Positions 1 through 7,771 of a stretch of DNA of 28,161 nt are shown in pieces. The translations under genes and the position numbers were made by a program. A model generated the notes under the pieces. That model had not been told where the DNA came from and ran no database searches. It saw nothing but the letters and a program-made list of their open reading frames with translations. The stretch's first letter is position 1. The number at the start of each line of letters is the position of its first letter. Where the stretch lies: the NCBI GenBank assembly GCA_002313895.1, contig DCAW01000054.1, forward strand, positions 1 to 28,161. Reading direction: 5' to 3'. Source of the DNA: Dehalococcoidia bacterium UBA1123 (GTDB taxonomy: Bacteria > Chloroflexota > Dehalococcoidia > Lucifugimonadales > UBA1123).

Positions 1-1581
1 CTTTTCCACTGCCGGGATGTACTCACGAGGCACAACTCCTCCGACGATTGATTGGGCAAATTCAAATCCTGAGCCTCTTGGCAACGGCTCAACCTCTAGC
101 CACACGTGTCCAAACTGACCATGACCGCCGCTCTGCTTTTTGTGGCGGTACTCGACCCGAGCTCGTCGGCTGATCGTCTCCATATACGGCACCCGGGGTA
201 TCGACATCTCCAATTCGACGCCAAATTTGCGCTTCATCTTCTCGATGGCGACATCAAGGTGCGTGTCGCCCAGCCCTTGCATGATGACCTCAAGGGTTTG
301 TTCATCTCTAGAAACGATCAGGGAAGGGTCTTCTTCCACAATTCGCGACAGGGAACTGGTCATCTTGTCAACATCAGCTTTGGTCTTGGGAGAAACGGCC
401 ATGTGATGCACGGGAATCGGGAAATTCAGGCCCTCGATGACTATCGGGTTTTCGCGGGAGCTTATAGTGTCCCCAGTTACGACCGAGTTCAATCTGGATA
501 ACGCGCCGATGTCTCCGGCGGCTAGAGAGTCCAGCGAGTCCTGGCTCTTGCCGTTCACGACAAACACTTGGCCCACGCGTTCTGCCTCTGATTTGTTGGC
601 GTTCCAGCATTGACTGTCTGAACCAAGCGTGCCGCTGTACACACGGAAGTATGAAAGCCTGCCAACGAACGGGTCCGCCGCTGTCTTGAAGACCAATGCA
701 GCCAGGGGACCATCAGAATCACATGCCAACTCGGATTCACCATCGGTTCCAACTGTCGTGACTGACACGTTGCCAATATCGGCGGGCGAGGGCATATAGT
801 CTGCGATCACGTCTAATAGTTCAGTGACTCCGATGGAGTTGGGAGGCGACCCCGCAAGCACAGGGACCAGCGTCGCTTCGCGAATGCCTTTGATGAGACC
901 GGCTCTAATTTCGACTTCTGTTATTTCTTCGCCTTCAAGGTACTTATCCGCTAGTTCGTCGTCGATCTCTGCGACGGCTTCTGTCAGGCGCTCCATCGCG
1001 TCGTCCACTTCGGATTGCAATTCTTCAGGGACGTCTGCGTCTTTAGCCAACACATTAATGACACCGCTGAACGAAGCCTCGGACCCGACGGGGACCTGGA
1101 GGGGGACTAGGTGCCGCCCGAATCGTTCGGTGAGCGAATCCAACGCACGTCCAAAATCGGCGTTCTCACGATCCATCTTGCTGATATAGACGATCCGTGG
1201 AAGGCTAAGGTCGTCGGCCATCTTCCACATCTGTGACGTGCCTACTTCAAGCCCAGATGGCGCGGACACGACGATCACAGCGCAATCAGCAACTCTGATG
1301 CCCGACACGACCTCGCCACGATAGTCTGCGTAGCCCGGCGTGTCCAGAATATTGATCTTGTGGTTCCGCCAAGGAGCATGCATGATCGAGGTCTGCACGC
1401 TGTTTCCACGCTTAGACTCTTCGGCTTCAAAGTCTGAGACCGTGGTTCCGTCCTCTACTGTGCCAATGCGATTGGTGACGCCAGTCTGATTCAATAGTGA
1501 TTCAGAGAGAATTGTCTTACCAGCCCCACTATGCGAAAGCAGAACTACGTTCCTGATCAGCTCAGTGGTTACATCGGCCAT
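1..1581 (-). CDS. Elongation factor G-like GTPase (EF-G2/FusA2 type), 3' end outside window
   Basis: A translational GTPase related to EF-G, open for 527 codons from ATG at 1581 to the left edge; domains IV-V are only partly present. The ATG follows an AAGGAGAG ribosome site at about 5 nt. Visible motifs are the P-loop SHSGAGKT (residues 16-23), a switch I region with QTS near 63-65, the G3 motif DTPGYAD (80-86) and the G4 motif SKMD (134-137). Canonical EF-G has AHIDAGKT, DTPGH and NKMD. The His of G3 that positions the hydrolytic water is Tyr84 here. This pattern is typical of the EF-G-like paralogues (FusA2/EF-G2), not of the housekeeping translocase. Its cellular role is poorly defined, and whether it hydrolyses GTP cannot be told from sequence. 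The gene is divergent from the F420 reductase. Confidence 0.88.
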   Translation of the reverse strand, partial: MADVTTELIRNVVLLSHSGAGKTILSESLLNQTGVTNRIGTVEDGTTVSDFEAEESKRGNSVQTSIMHAPWRNHKINILDTPGYADYRGEVVSGIRVADCAVIVVSAPSGLEVGTSQMWKMADDLSLPRIVYISKMDRENADFGRALDSLTERFGRHLVPLQVPVGSEASFSGVINVLAKDADVPEELQSEVDDAMERLTEAVAEIDDELADKYLEGEEITEVEIRAGLIKGIREATLVPVLAGSPPNSIGVTELLDVIADYMPSPADIGNVSVTTVGTDGESELACDSDGPLAALVFKTAADPFVGRLSYFRVYSGTLGSDSQCWNANKSEAERVGQVFVVNGKSQDSLDSLAAGDIGALSRLNSVVTGDTISSRENPIVIEGLNFPIPVHHMAVSPKTKADVDKMTSSLSRIVEEDPSLIVSRDEQTLEVIMQGLGDTHLDVAIEKMKRKFGVELEMSIPRVPYMETISRRARVEYRHKKQSGGHGQFGHVWLEVEPLPRGSGFEFAQSIVGGVVPREYIPAVEK

Positions 1582-1616
1582 TTATTCTCTCCTTGTCGTT
1601 TGAGTTCGTTCGCTCC

Positions 1617-1645
1617 ATTTTATTCAAAGCTGACTGTGAGCGCAA
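1617..1645 (-). promoter_or_regulatory. Candidate promoter for the EF-G-like gene
   Basis: On the minus strand a TTGCGC -35 (1645-1640) is followed after 17 nt by TAAAAT (1622-1617). The -10 matches the sigma-70 consensus at 5 of 6 positions, but the -35 matches at only 3. The predicted start near 1610 gives a leader of about 30 nt. This is prediction only. Confidence 0.35.
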
Positions 1646-1821
1646 CGGGGCGCGCCAAATCCGGTTGGCGAACCAGTAATCAAAACTCAGGTGTGGACCG
1701 CCCCATTTCAACGCCTCATGAATCATGCAACTCGGCTAGGAAATACGCGTGAACTGCTGTTAGTGTAACCTCGTATTTGGATGTATCGGAGAAATCGCCA
1801 ATTTGGGGAGATAAATTCGCA

Positions 1822-2466
1822 ATGATCGGATTCGTCGGTGGAACTGGACCAGAAGGCCGAGGGCTGGCGCTCAGATTCGCGTTAGCAGGCGAAACGGTGA
1901 TGATAGGGTCCCGTGACCTGGGAAGAGCGGAAGAGGCGGTGAATAGCGTCAGCGAGTCGGCGCCTCCAGGATCAATCCGGGGCGGGCTGAATGATCAGAT
2001 CGCAGCTAACTCGGATATCGTCTTCGTCGCGGTGCCTTTCGCGGGACATCAGCCGACCCTGGAAGGACTGCGCGACCAACTTGACGGCAAAATCGTCGTG
2101 GATGTCGTCGCGCCGCTGACGTTTAGCCGAGGCCAAGTTTCGGCCATAGTTGTGGATGAAGGGTCTGCGGCCCAGCAGGCTCAGGCCATTCTACCTAACT
2201 CACGGGTCGTTGCGGCGTTTCAGAACATAAGCGCAGAAGATCTTCTGATACCCGATCGCGCTATAGACTCGGACGTGATCGTATGTTCGAACGATTCGGA
2301 GGCGAAAGCGCAGATTATTGCGTTAGCAAATATAATAAATGGAGCTCGGGGCGTCGACGGCGGCAAACTGGAAAACGCGCGATATGTCGAAAACTTCACC
2401 GCATTACTGTTGAACATAAACCGAATCTACAAAGCCCATTCCACCATCAAAATCGTAGGGATATAA
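1822..2466 (+). CDS. npdG: NADPH-dependent F420 reductase (NpdG family)
   Basis: Transfers hydride between NADPH and the deazaflavin coenzyme F420, linking the NADP pool to F420-dependent oxidoreductases in the cytoplasm. The 214-residue product starts with a Rossmann dinucleotide site (GGTGPEGRGLALRFA), followed by IGSRDLGRAEEA. It ends with the family-typical block LENARYVENFTALLLNINR and a short basic tail. ATG 1822 is preferred over ATG 1777. Homology begins immediately at MIGFVGGTGPEG, and a GGGGAG site at 1805-1810 lies 11 nt upstream, while nothing comparable precedes 1777. No F420 biosynthesis gene is in the window, so the cofactor is inferred from the family. A generic NADP-binding reductase is the main alternative. 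Confidence 0.85.
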   Translation: MIGFVGGTGPEGRGLALRFALAGETVMIGSRDLGRAEEAVNSVSESAPPGSIRGGLNDQIAANSDIVFVAVPFAGHQPTLEGLRDQLDGKIVVDVVAPLTFSRGQVSAIVVDEGSAAQQAQAILPNSRVVAAFQNISAEDLLIPDRAIDSDVIVCSNDSEAKAQIIALANIINGARGVDGGKLENARYVENFTALLLNINRIYKAHSTIKIVGI

Positions 2467-2506
2467 TATAAACAGAACGCTCATGTAAGAGCAACGAGGG
2501 AACGCA

Positions 2507-3730
2507 TTGTTTTACGGATTGGTCGCCCTGGCTATGGGAACGATGGTGGGAATAGGGGGCGGCAACGCGGCTCCAGATGCAGGTCTGCCCGCTTCGGGGG
2601 TGGTTGTGTCGGCAGAACACCGAATCGAGTTCCCAAACCGTATTGTGCTGCAACTCGAAGCCGAATTCGTAGAGAGTGTGGTCGACGTCCAGTTGTTTTA
2701 TCGGATCGGACGTCAAGACACGGTCATTTACGGATATCCGACGATTCTTCGGACCTCCGATGGTGTGTCGGCTGAATTTGTAATACAAACTTCTGCGGCG
2801 GGATTTATTCCGTCGGGCGTTGATATCGAATACTATTACGCCTTTGTCGATACTGACGGACGAACTGTGGAGACTGACCGATTTAACATCGAGTACCTCG
2901 ACCCTCGTTATGATTGGGAAAGGTACGATGCAGGGTCATTTGAACTATTGTGGCACGACCGGCCACGCGCGCTGGTCGAAAGCGTCGCGGACGAAGTCAA
3001 CCAACGGGTGTTGCCGGTTCTCTCGATGTTTGGGGTTGAAAATCTCGACAAAATGAAAGCGGTTCTCACAAATGGGAGTCGCGAATCGAGCAGAACATTC
3101 CCTCGCGTAAGCCAGACAGCCTCAGATAGTCAACTTTATAGCGGATTCGCGTTTGGAGAATACGATGTGTTTCTTCTGGCGGGACTGGGTGTAGATGGCA
3201 TGATCCACGAGATGACTCATCTGCTCTTCGATGAGGCAGTCAATTCTCCCAGAGCCAAAGTTCCAGCATGGGTCAATGAGGGACTCGCCATGTATTTCGA
3301 GCGCGGAACGAGCAGCAGAGCGTCGATCGTTTCCAGCGCAGCCCGGTCAGGATCGCTATTCCGGCTAGAAAACATGGGATCGGTGCCGGGAAAACCGTCG
3401 GACGTTCGCGTGTATTACGCTCAATCCTGGAGTCTCGTGAATTTCATGGTGAGCGCCTTTGGCGTCGAACGCATGTCAACCATGCTGAACGCTCTCAACA
3501 ACGGTCAACCGATCGATCAGGCGATCCAGACCGCGTACGGCTTGACCAGCCTACAATTGGAGTCGGGCTGGAGAACCCAATTGCGCGCTGCTCCATCGTT
3601 TTCACAGACAATTGATCCGGGAAGTTTCGGAACTTCGATAATTATCACGTGCGCCATGTTGGTGACTGCCACAGTCGTGACTGTCAGATGGCTGAGACGC
3701 GACCGCGAACCTGCTATCTATGACGAATGA
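2507..3730 (+). CDS. Membrane-anchored zinc metalloprotease, peptidase MA-like (gluzincin)
   Basis: A predicted extracytoplasmic metalloprotease of 407 residues. A short hydrophobic N-terminal segment (about residues 1-22, ending GGGNAA) is probably a signal peptide. Residues about 30-130 form a beta-rich region, and the catalytic domain carries HEMTH at 234-238 with the downstream Glu in WVNEGLAMYFE (E258). This is the HExxH...E zinc signature of Peptidase_MA_2-like gluzincins. A single hydrophobic helix at about 375-395 followed by RWLRRDR suggests C-terminal anchoring with a basic cytoplasmic end. The start is TTG 2507 with CGAGGG six nt upstream. It lies 40 nt after npdG and may be co-transcribed. 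Substrate unknown. Confidence 0.75.
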   Translation: MFYGLVALAMGTMVGIGGGNAAPDAGLPASGVVVSAEHRIEFPNRIVLQLEAEFVESVVDVQLFYRIGRQDTVIYGYPTILRTSDGVSAEFVIQTSAAGFIPSGVDIEYYYAFVDTDGRTVETDRFNIEYLDPRYDWERYDAGSFELLWHDRPRALVESVADEVNQRVLPVLSMFGVENLDKMKAVLTNGSRESSRTFPRVSQTASDSQLYSGFAFGEYDVFLLAGLGVDGMIHEMTHLLFDEAVNSPRAKVPAWVNEGLAMYFERGTSSRASIVSSAARSGSLFRLENMGSVPGKPSDVRVYYAQSWSLVNFMVSAFGVERMSTMLNALNNGQPIDQAIQTAYGLTSLQLESGWRTQLRAAPSFSQTIDPGSFGTSIIITCAMLVTATVVTVRWLRRDREPAIYDE

Positions 3731-3866
3731 CCCGTATGCTACAATATTCCGAGTTTCAAATCAGCGCATGAAATTATTGAGAATTGTGATCCGCGCTGAT
3801 TGTGAGTTCATGGCCCTTTGACGCCAGCCATGAGCACGCCGAAATCATTGCAACGGAGTGCGGTGT

Positions 3867-4609
3867 ATGGAGCTTCGGATATTAGGCTCCCACAACATGG
3901 AGAGGCGCGACACTCGGTTTCAAACGCACCTGATTGACGGGATTCTCGCGCTGGATGCAGGCGGCCTGACGCGCTCTCTGACCTTTGAAGAGCAGGAAAA
4001 TATTCAGGCAATAATCCTAACGCATCCACACTTCGACCACATCAGAGACCTTTTGCCTTTCGGTCTTACCATGCGTGATTCCGGGGTAACAGTCGATGTG
4101 TATGGAATCAAGGACACGCTGGATTTTGTGGCCGAAAAGCTGATGGAAGGAAGTCTGTATCCGCCGTTCCTGGAGTTTCTGAGTCCGGAGACGCCGATAT
4201 ATTCAATGCATGAGATTGAACCGCTCAAAGATTTTCAAGTTTTCGACTACACCGTCAAGGCGGTTCCGGTGCCCCATGCTATGCCTGCAGTGGGGTTCAT
4301 GATTTCGAGCGATGACGTTTCCGGGTTTTACACTGGAGACGCGGGAGGGGAGTCTCAGATGCCTGGCAGCATGCAGCCCCCGATGTTTTGCTGACAGAAG
4401 TCACATTCGCGAATAGGGGAGAACAGACTGCAATTGATTCTGTCCATATGACGCCAGCATACCTCGACAGGGCGTTGTCAGAATTCAAACGGCAAAAAGG
4501 GTATCTGCCCAAAATGATTGCAGGACACATAAACCCTCCCTACGAGGAAGAAATAAGGGTCGAGGTCAAGCATTTGGCTGAAGCAGACGTGATGATGTCT
4601 TTGCCCTGA
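3867..4609 (+). pseudogene. MBL-fold metallo-hydrolase, interrupted by a one-base frameshift
   Basis: A metallo-beta-lactamase-fold hydrolase of about 247 residues if read through. The first frame (ATG 3867, ACGGAG site at 3853-3858) carries the zinc motif THPHFDHIRD and FYTGDAG, then ends prematurely near 4394. A different frame continues with GVSDAWQHAAPDVLLTEVT, then KGYLPKMIAGHINP and EEEI, to the TGA at 4609. These are the expected C-terminal blocks. The switch falls in GGGAGGGG (4343-4350) and is explained by one missing base in the G run. A sequencing error, a real mutation or programmed slippage are all possible. The protein resembles class II cyclic-nucleotide phosphodiesterase-like MBL enzymes, but the substrate cannot be assigned. 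GTG 3858 is an alternative start. Confidence 0.72.
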
Positions 4610-4805
4610 CCGCCGAAAGTCTACACGCTCTCCTGACCCGGCTAAAGCAGTCATTGCTTCCGATCCCCGCGTTGTTGGATTATGGCTCTCTGAATCGCTG
4701 CACAACCGCGTCATGATTCATTTCCAGGTAGCACAAACTGATGATGGACGTGTCGCTCGAAACTGAAAGCGGTCTGTCCCCTTGCACTCGACAGGAGGAA
4801 CGCAT

Positions 4806-5939
4806 ATGGCGCGCAGAACAGCATTTTTGTACGACGATCGGATGTCACATCATGTGTTGAGCGACTCCCATCCCATGCGCCCAATCCGTTTGAAATACAC
4901 CTACGACTTATTGCAAGGATACGGCGCGTTCGACGCAGAAAATTCGCGACTGGTCTCGCCCAGATTCGCGACTGAGAACGAGGCTATGTCGTACCATACT
5001 CCTGAGTATATCGAGGCGGTACGGGCGCTTGGCTCCGGTGATTCATCTATGAATCCTGCGGCTCACAATTTCGGTCCGGGCGACAACCCACCTTACGAAG
5101 GTATGTATGACGCGGCGATGCTCTCAACGGGCAGCGCTGTTCAGGCAGCGGAAATGTTGATTTCTGACGAAGTGGACGCAGCGTTCAGCATATCCGGTGG
5201 CCTGCACCATGCTATGCCTAATTACGCCTACGGCTTTTGTGTGTTCAACGATCCAGTGATCGCGATCAAAAGGTTTCTCGCCGAGGGCATGAGGGTGGCG
5301 TATGTGGACATAGACTGTCACCACGGGGACGGTGTTCAGCACGCTTTTTACGACACGGGAGCCGTTCTTACCATCTCTTTGCACGAATCTGGCGCATATC
5401 TGTTTCCAGGCACCGGATTTCCACAGGAGACTGGGGCAGGACTCGGGCGCGGGTATTCGGTGAATGTCCCCCTGTATCCATACACGACCGATGAAGTTTA
5501 CCTGCATGCCTTCAGAGAGGTCGTTCCAAGACTATTGGAGGCATTCCAGCCTGACGCGTTAGTGACTCAGCTGGGCATAGATTCTCATTATCTGGACCCT
5601 ATAACGCATATGGCTCTGACGGTTCAGGGGTTCGCTGAGGCTGTTGCCGAATTCGCCAAACTGTCGCCGGCGAAGTGGCTGGCTCTGGGCGGCGGAGGTT
5701 ACGACCTGCATGCTGTGGCGCGAGCGTGGACTCTCGCTTACGGTGTGATGTCAGAGCAAGAGTTCGGGTCGGAGATTCCGGAATCTTACTCGACAGCATA
5801 CGACGTCGCCTCGCTTTTTGACCCTGCAGAGGTGAATGTGCAGGATCAGGTTCGCAAAGACGCTCTGGCCTTCGCGGATGCCAGCGTTCAAGCCATACAT
5901 CGGATCATCTACCCCGCCCACGGATTGCAGGGCATCTAG
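4806..5939 (+). CDS. acuC: AcuC-type histone deacetylase family amidohydrolase
   Basis: A class I histone-deacetylase-fold, zinc-dependent enzyme of 377 residues. Bacterial relatives remove acetyl groups from acetyl-CoA synthetase lysines (AcuC) or from acetylpolyamines. The catalytic His pair is in GGLHHAMP (H134, H135). Zinc ligands fit D170 and H172 in DIDCHHGDG and D259 in GIDSHYLDP. The transition-state Tyr is in LGGGGYDL (Y299). The N-terminal block HPMRPIRLKYTYDLL is typical of AcuC-like members. The ATG at 4806 follows an excellent AGGAGG (4793-4798) seven nt upstream; the upstream in-frame start at 4782 has no such site. No acetyl-CoA synthetase is nearby, so the substrate is inferred from the family. 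Confidence 0.85.
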   Translation: MARRTAFLYDDRMSHHVLSDSHPMRPIRLKYTYDLLQGYGAFDAENSRLVSPRFATENEAMSYHTPEYIEAVRALGSGDSSMNPAAHNFGPGDNPPYEGMYDAAMLSTGSAVQAAEMLISDEVDAAFSISGGLHHAMPNYAYGFCVFNDPVIAIKRFLAEGMRVAYVDIDCHHGDGVQHAFYDTGAVLTISLHESGAYLFPGTGFPQETGAGLGRGYSVNVPLYPYTTDEVYLHAFREVVPRLLEAFQPDALVTQLGIDSHYLDPITHMALTVQGFAEAVAEFAKLSPAKWLALGGGGYDLHAVARAWTLAYGVMSEQEFGSEIPESYSTAYDVASLFDPAEVNVQDQVRKDALAFADASVQAIHRIIYPAHGLQGI

Positions 5940-5948
5940 GGACGAGTA

Positions 5949-6848
5949 TCAATAGTCGTTCAACGCCCAGGCAAGCGCGGTCGCCAAGTCCGCATGATCG
6001 AACACGAATCCCGATTCTGTCAGGACTGATGGCTGCATTCGCACTGACGCAAGCACCACATCTGTGACTTCGCCCTGCGTGATTTTCAGCGCAAGCTTTG
6101 GAACTCGAAAAAAAGCGGGTCTTCTGACGGCTTTGCCGAGGGTTGATGTAAACTCCGTATTGGTCACGGGGTTGGGCGATGAAACGATCACTGGTCCTGA
6201 CATCGAATCGTTCGTCAGAATGTGCTCGATTGCCCGGACAGTATCTCGACGGGAAATCCAACTGACATATTGTCGACCTGAAGCCAGGCGGCCTCCGAAA
6301 CCTAGTCGGAATATTGGCAACAGTCTGGCGAGGACGCCTCCGGACTGTCCCAGAATCAGGCCAAATCTGAGGTTGCATACCTGAACGCCTGCGCTCGCTA
6401 TGTCGTCGGTCGCGCGTTCCCAGGCGAAGGTCGAATCCGAAAGGAAATCATTTCCGGGTTCCGATCCTTCGGTGAGAACCTGGTCGCCACGGTCTCCATA
6501 AAAGCCTGAAGCTGAAGCGCACAGGAATACCGAAGGAGGATCGGTAGCCGTCTGGAAAGCGCGGGCCAGCAACTCGGTGGAGTTAACCCGGCTGTTGTGG
6601 ATACGATCCTTCTGAGCCTGAGACCACCTGTGACTCGTCATACTCTCGCCGCCGAGATGGATCACGGCATCGAATCCGTTCAGGTTTGCCGGGTCGAGTT
6701 CTCCGCGTTCAGGGTCCCAAAATACTGACGATTCGTTGACACCTGAACGAGAGCGTGCCAGGCGTGTAACATCGTGCCCAGTTGATTCCAGGTGGCTCAC
6801 CAATGCGGAGCCTATAAAGCCAGAGGAGCCGGATATCAGAACGCGCAT
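5949..6848 (-). CDS. TIGR01777-family NAD(P)-dependent epimerase
   Basis: An atypical short-chain dehydrogenase of the SulA/YfcH group, 299 residues, about the family length. The nucleotide site is MRVLISGSSGFIGSALV at the N-terminus. DAVIHLGGE near residue 67, then the NSRVNSTELLARA and SASGFYGDRG blocks follow. The last 50 residues match the DUF1731 C-terminal segment, including RVPKLALKITQGE. The ATG at 6848 is chosen because homology starts there; a TTG five codons upstream is possible. The physiological reaction of this family is not established. The gene is convergent with acuC with only 9 bp between stop codons, and it is divergent from def. Confidence 0.85.
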   Translation of the reverse strand: MRVLISGSSGFIGSALVSHLESTGHDVTRLARSRSGVNESSVFWDPERGELDPANLNGFDAVIHLGGESMTSHRWSQAQKDRIHNSRVNSTELLARAFQTATDPPSVFLCASASGFYGDRGDQVLTEGSEPGNDFLSDSTFAWERATDDIASAGVQVCNLRFGLILGQSGGVLARLLPIFRLGFGGRLASGRQYVSWISRRDTVRAIEHILTNDSMSGPVIVSSPNPVTNTEFTSTLGKAVRRPAFFRVPKLALKITQGEVTDVVLASVRMQPSVLTESGFVFDHADLATALAWALNDY

Positions 6849-6945
6849 GAATTGAACTCGCAAATTGGGCCAGTGTGGACGCTATCGAAATAGCTCCGAT
6901 GCCAGTGGCGATAACCCACAACATCCTTCGACTTGGCCGCCTGAC

Positions 6946-6975
6946 TTTACACGAATTACCGTGCAAAGCTATAAT
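6946..6975 (+). promoter_or_regulatory. Sigma-70-like promoter of def
   Basis: TTTACA (6946-6951, 5 of 6 to the -35 consensus), an 18-bp spacer and a perfect TATAAT (6970-6975). The predicted start near 6982 leaves a leader of about 50 nt before the TTG start of def. Confidence 0.6.
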
Positions 6976-7031
6976 TTCCATTCGCAGGTGTCAGAATTAT
7001 AGCAGACCGACCAGAGGCTTAGGAGCGTGAA

Positions 7032-7628
7032 TTGTCCCTGTTGCCAATCCTAGAATTACCGCATCCAATGCTGAGAAAGCGCGCCCGGAAAGTTCGGAGC
7101 GTGGGCAAGAAATTGCTGAAACTAGCGTTCGATATGGTGGACACGATGGATAATGCGGGGGGTGTTGGGCTTGCGGCGAATCAGGTGGGGCAGTTGCAAC
7201 GACTGATTGTGATTCGAGTCCCTGGTGAAGAAGAAGCGCGGATATACATAAATCCCGAGATTCTGAAACGAGAAGGCGAACGGGAGATCGAAGAGGGTTG
7301 CCTCAGCGTGCCTGGATACAGAGGGATAATCACGCGGTCTATGTGGGTGAGGTTTGGGGCGCTCGATCACGAGTTTCATACGGTCAAGTTTAAGGCTGAG
7401 GAGCTGTTGGCCCAAGCGCTGGAACACGAAGTTGACCATCTTGACGGCATTCTATATCTTGACCATCTTGAAAGCCATGAGAAACTCATCAAAATTGAGG
7501 CTGCTCTATCGTCCGAAGAGTCGGACGACGAGACGCCTGACGATGATGATCCGTCAGATCAAGTTGGTGTCGCACATGAATCAGGTGCTCGCCAAGTAGA
7601 CACGCCAGCGTCAATCAAGGTTAACTGA
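7032..7628 (+). CDS. def: Peptide deformylase with acidic C-terminal tail
   Basis: Removes the N-formyl group from nascent proteins in the cytoplasm. All three deformylase motifs are present: GVGLAANQVG (44-53), EGCLSVPG with metal ligand Cys90, and HEVDHLDG with ligands His132 and His136 and catalytic Glu133. The catalytic domain ends near residue 157. About 40 further residues follow, rich in Asp, Glu and Ser (SSEESDDETPDDDD), which many family members lack. The start is TTG 7032 with AGGAG (7021-7025) six nt upstream. A good promoter lies at 6946-6975 and a GC-rich hairpin follows the gene, so it may be a single-gene unit. Confidence 0.94.
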   Translation: MSLLPILELPHPMLRKRARKVRSVGKKLLKLAFDMVDTMDNAGGVGLAANQVGQLQRLIVIRVPGEEEARIYINPEILKREGEREIEEGCLSVPGYRGIITRSMWVRFGALDHEFHTVKFKAEELLAQALEHEVDHLDGILYLDHLESHEKLIKIEAALSSEESDDETPDDDDPSDQVGVAHESGARQVDTPASIKVN

Positions 7629-7658
7629 CCGAAATCCAAAATATCCTACGACGTTTGA

Positions 7659-7687
7659 AGCGCGCCGGTGGATGTCCCCGGCGCGCT
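7659..7687 (+). terminator. GC-rich hairpin after def, terminator-like
   Basis: AGCGCGCCGG (7659-7668) pairs perfectly with CCGGCGCGCT (7678-7687) around a 9-nt loop, giving a 10-bp stem 31 nt after the def stop. No T-run follows, so it may act as a weak or Rho-assisted terminator or protect the mRNA 3' end. Confidence 0.45.
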
Positions 7688-7771
7688 GTCATTGTCAGAT
7701 TATCGCGTGAACTCGCGACAACGTAGACGAACAGGAATCTAGAGCCTATTCCCCGTCATTTCATAATACGG

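Noticed and set aside
106..1189. Plus-strand open frames at 106-501 and 824-1189
   Set aside because: They are antisense to the EF-G-like gene, which has clear GTPase motifs; the plus-strand translations show no recognisable domain.
4610..4805. 196-bp gap before acuC, examined for a small gene or RNA
   Set aside because: No convincing open frame, hairpin or consensus promoter apart from the acuC ribosome site.
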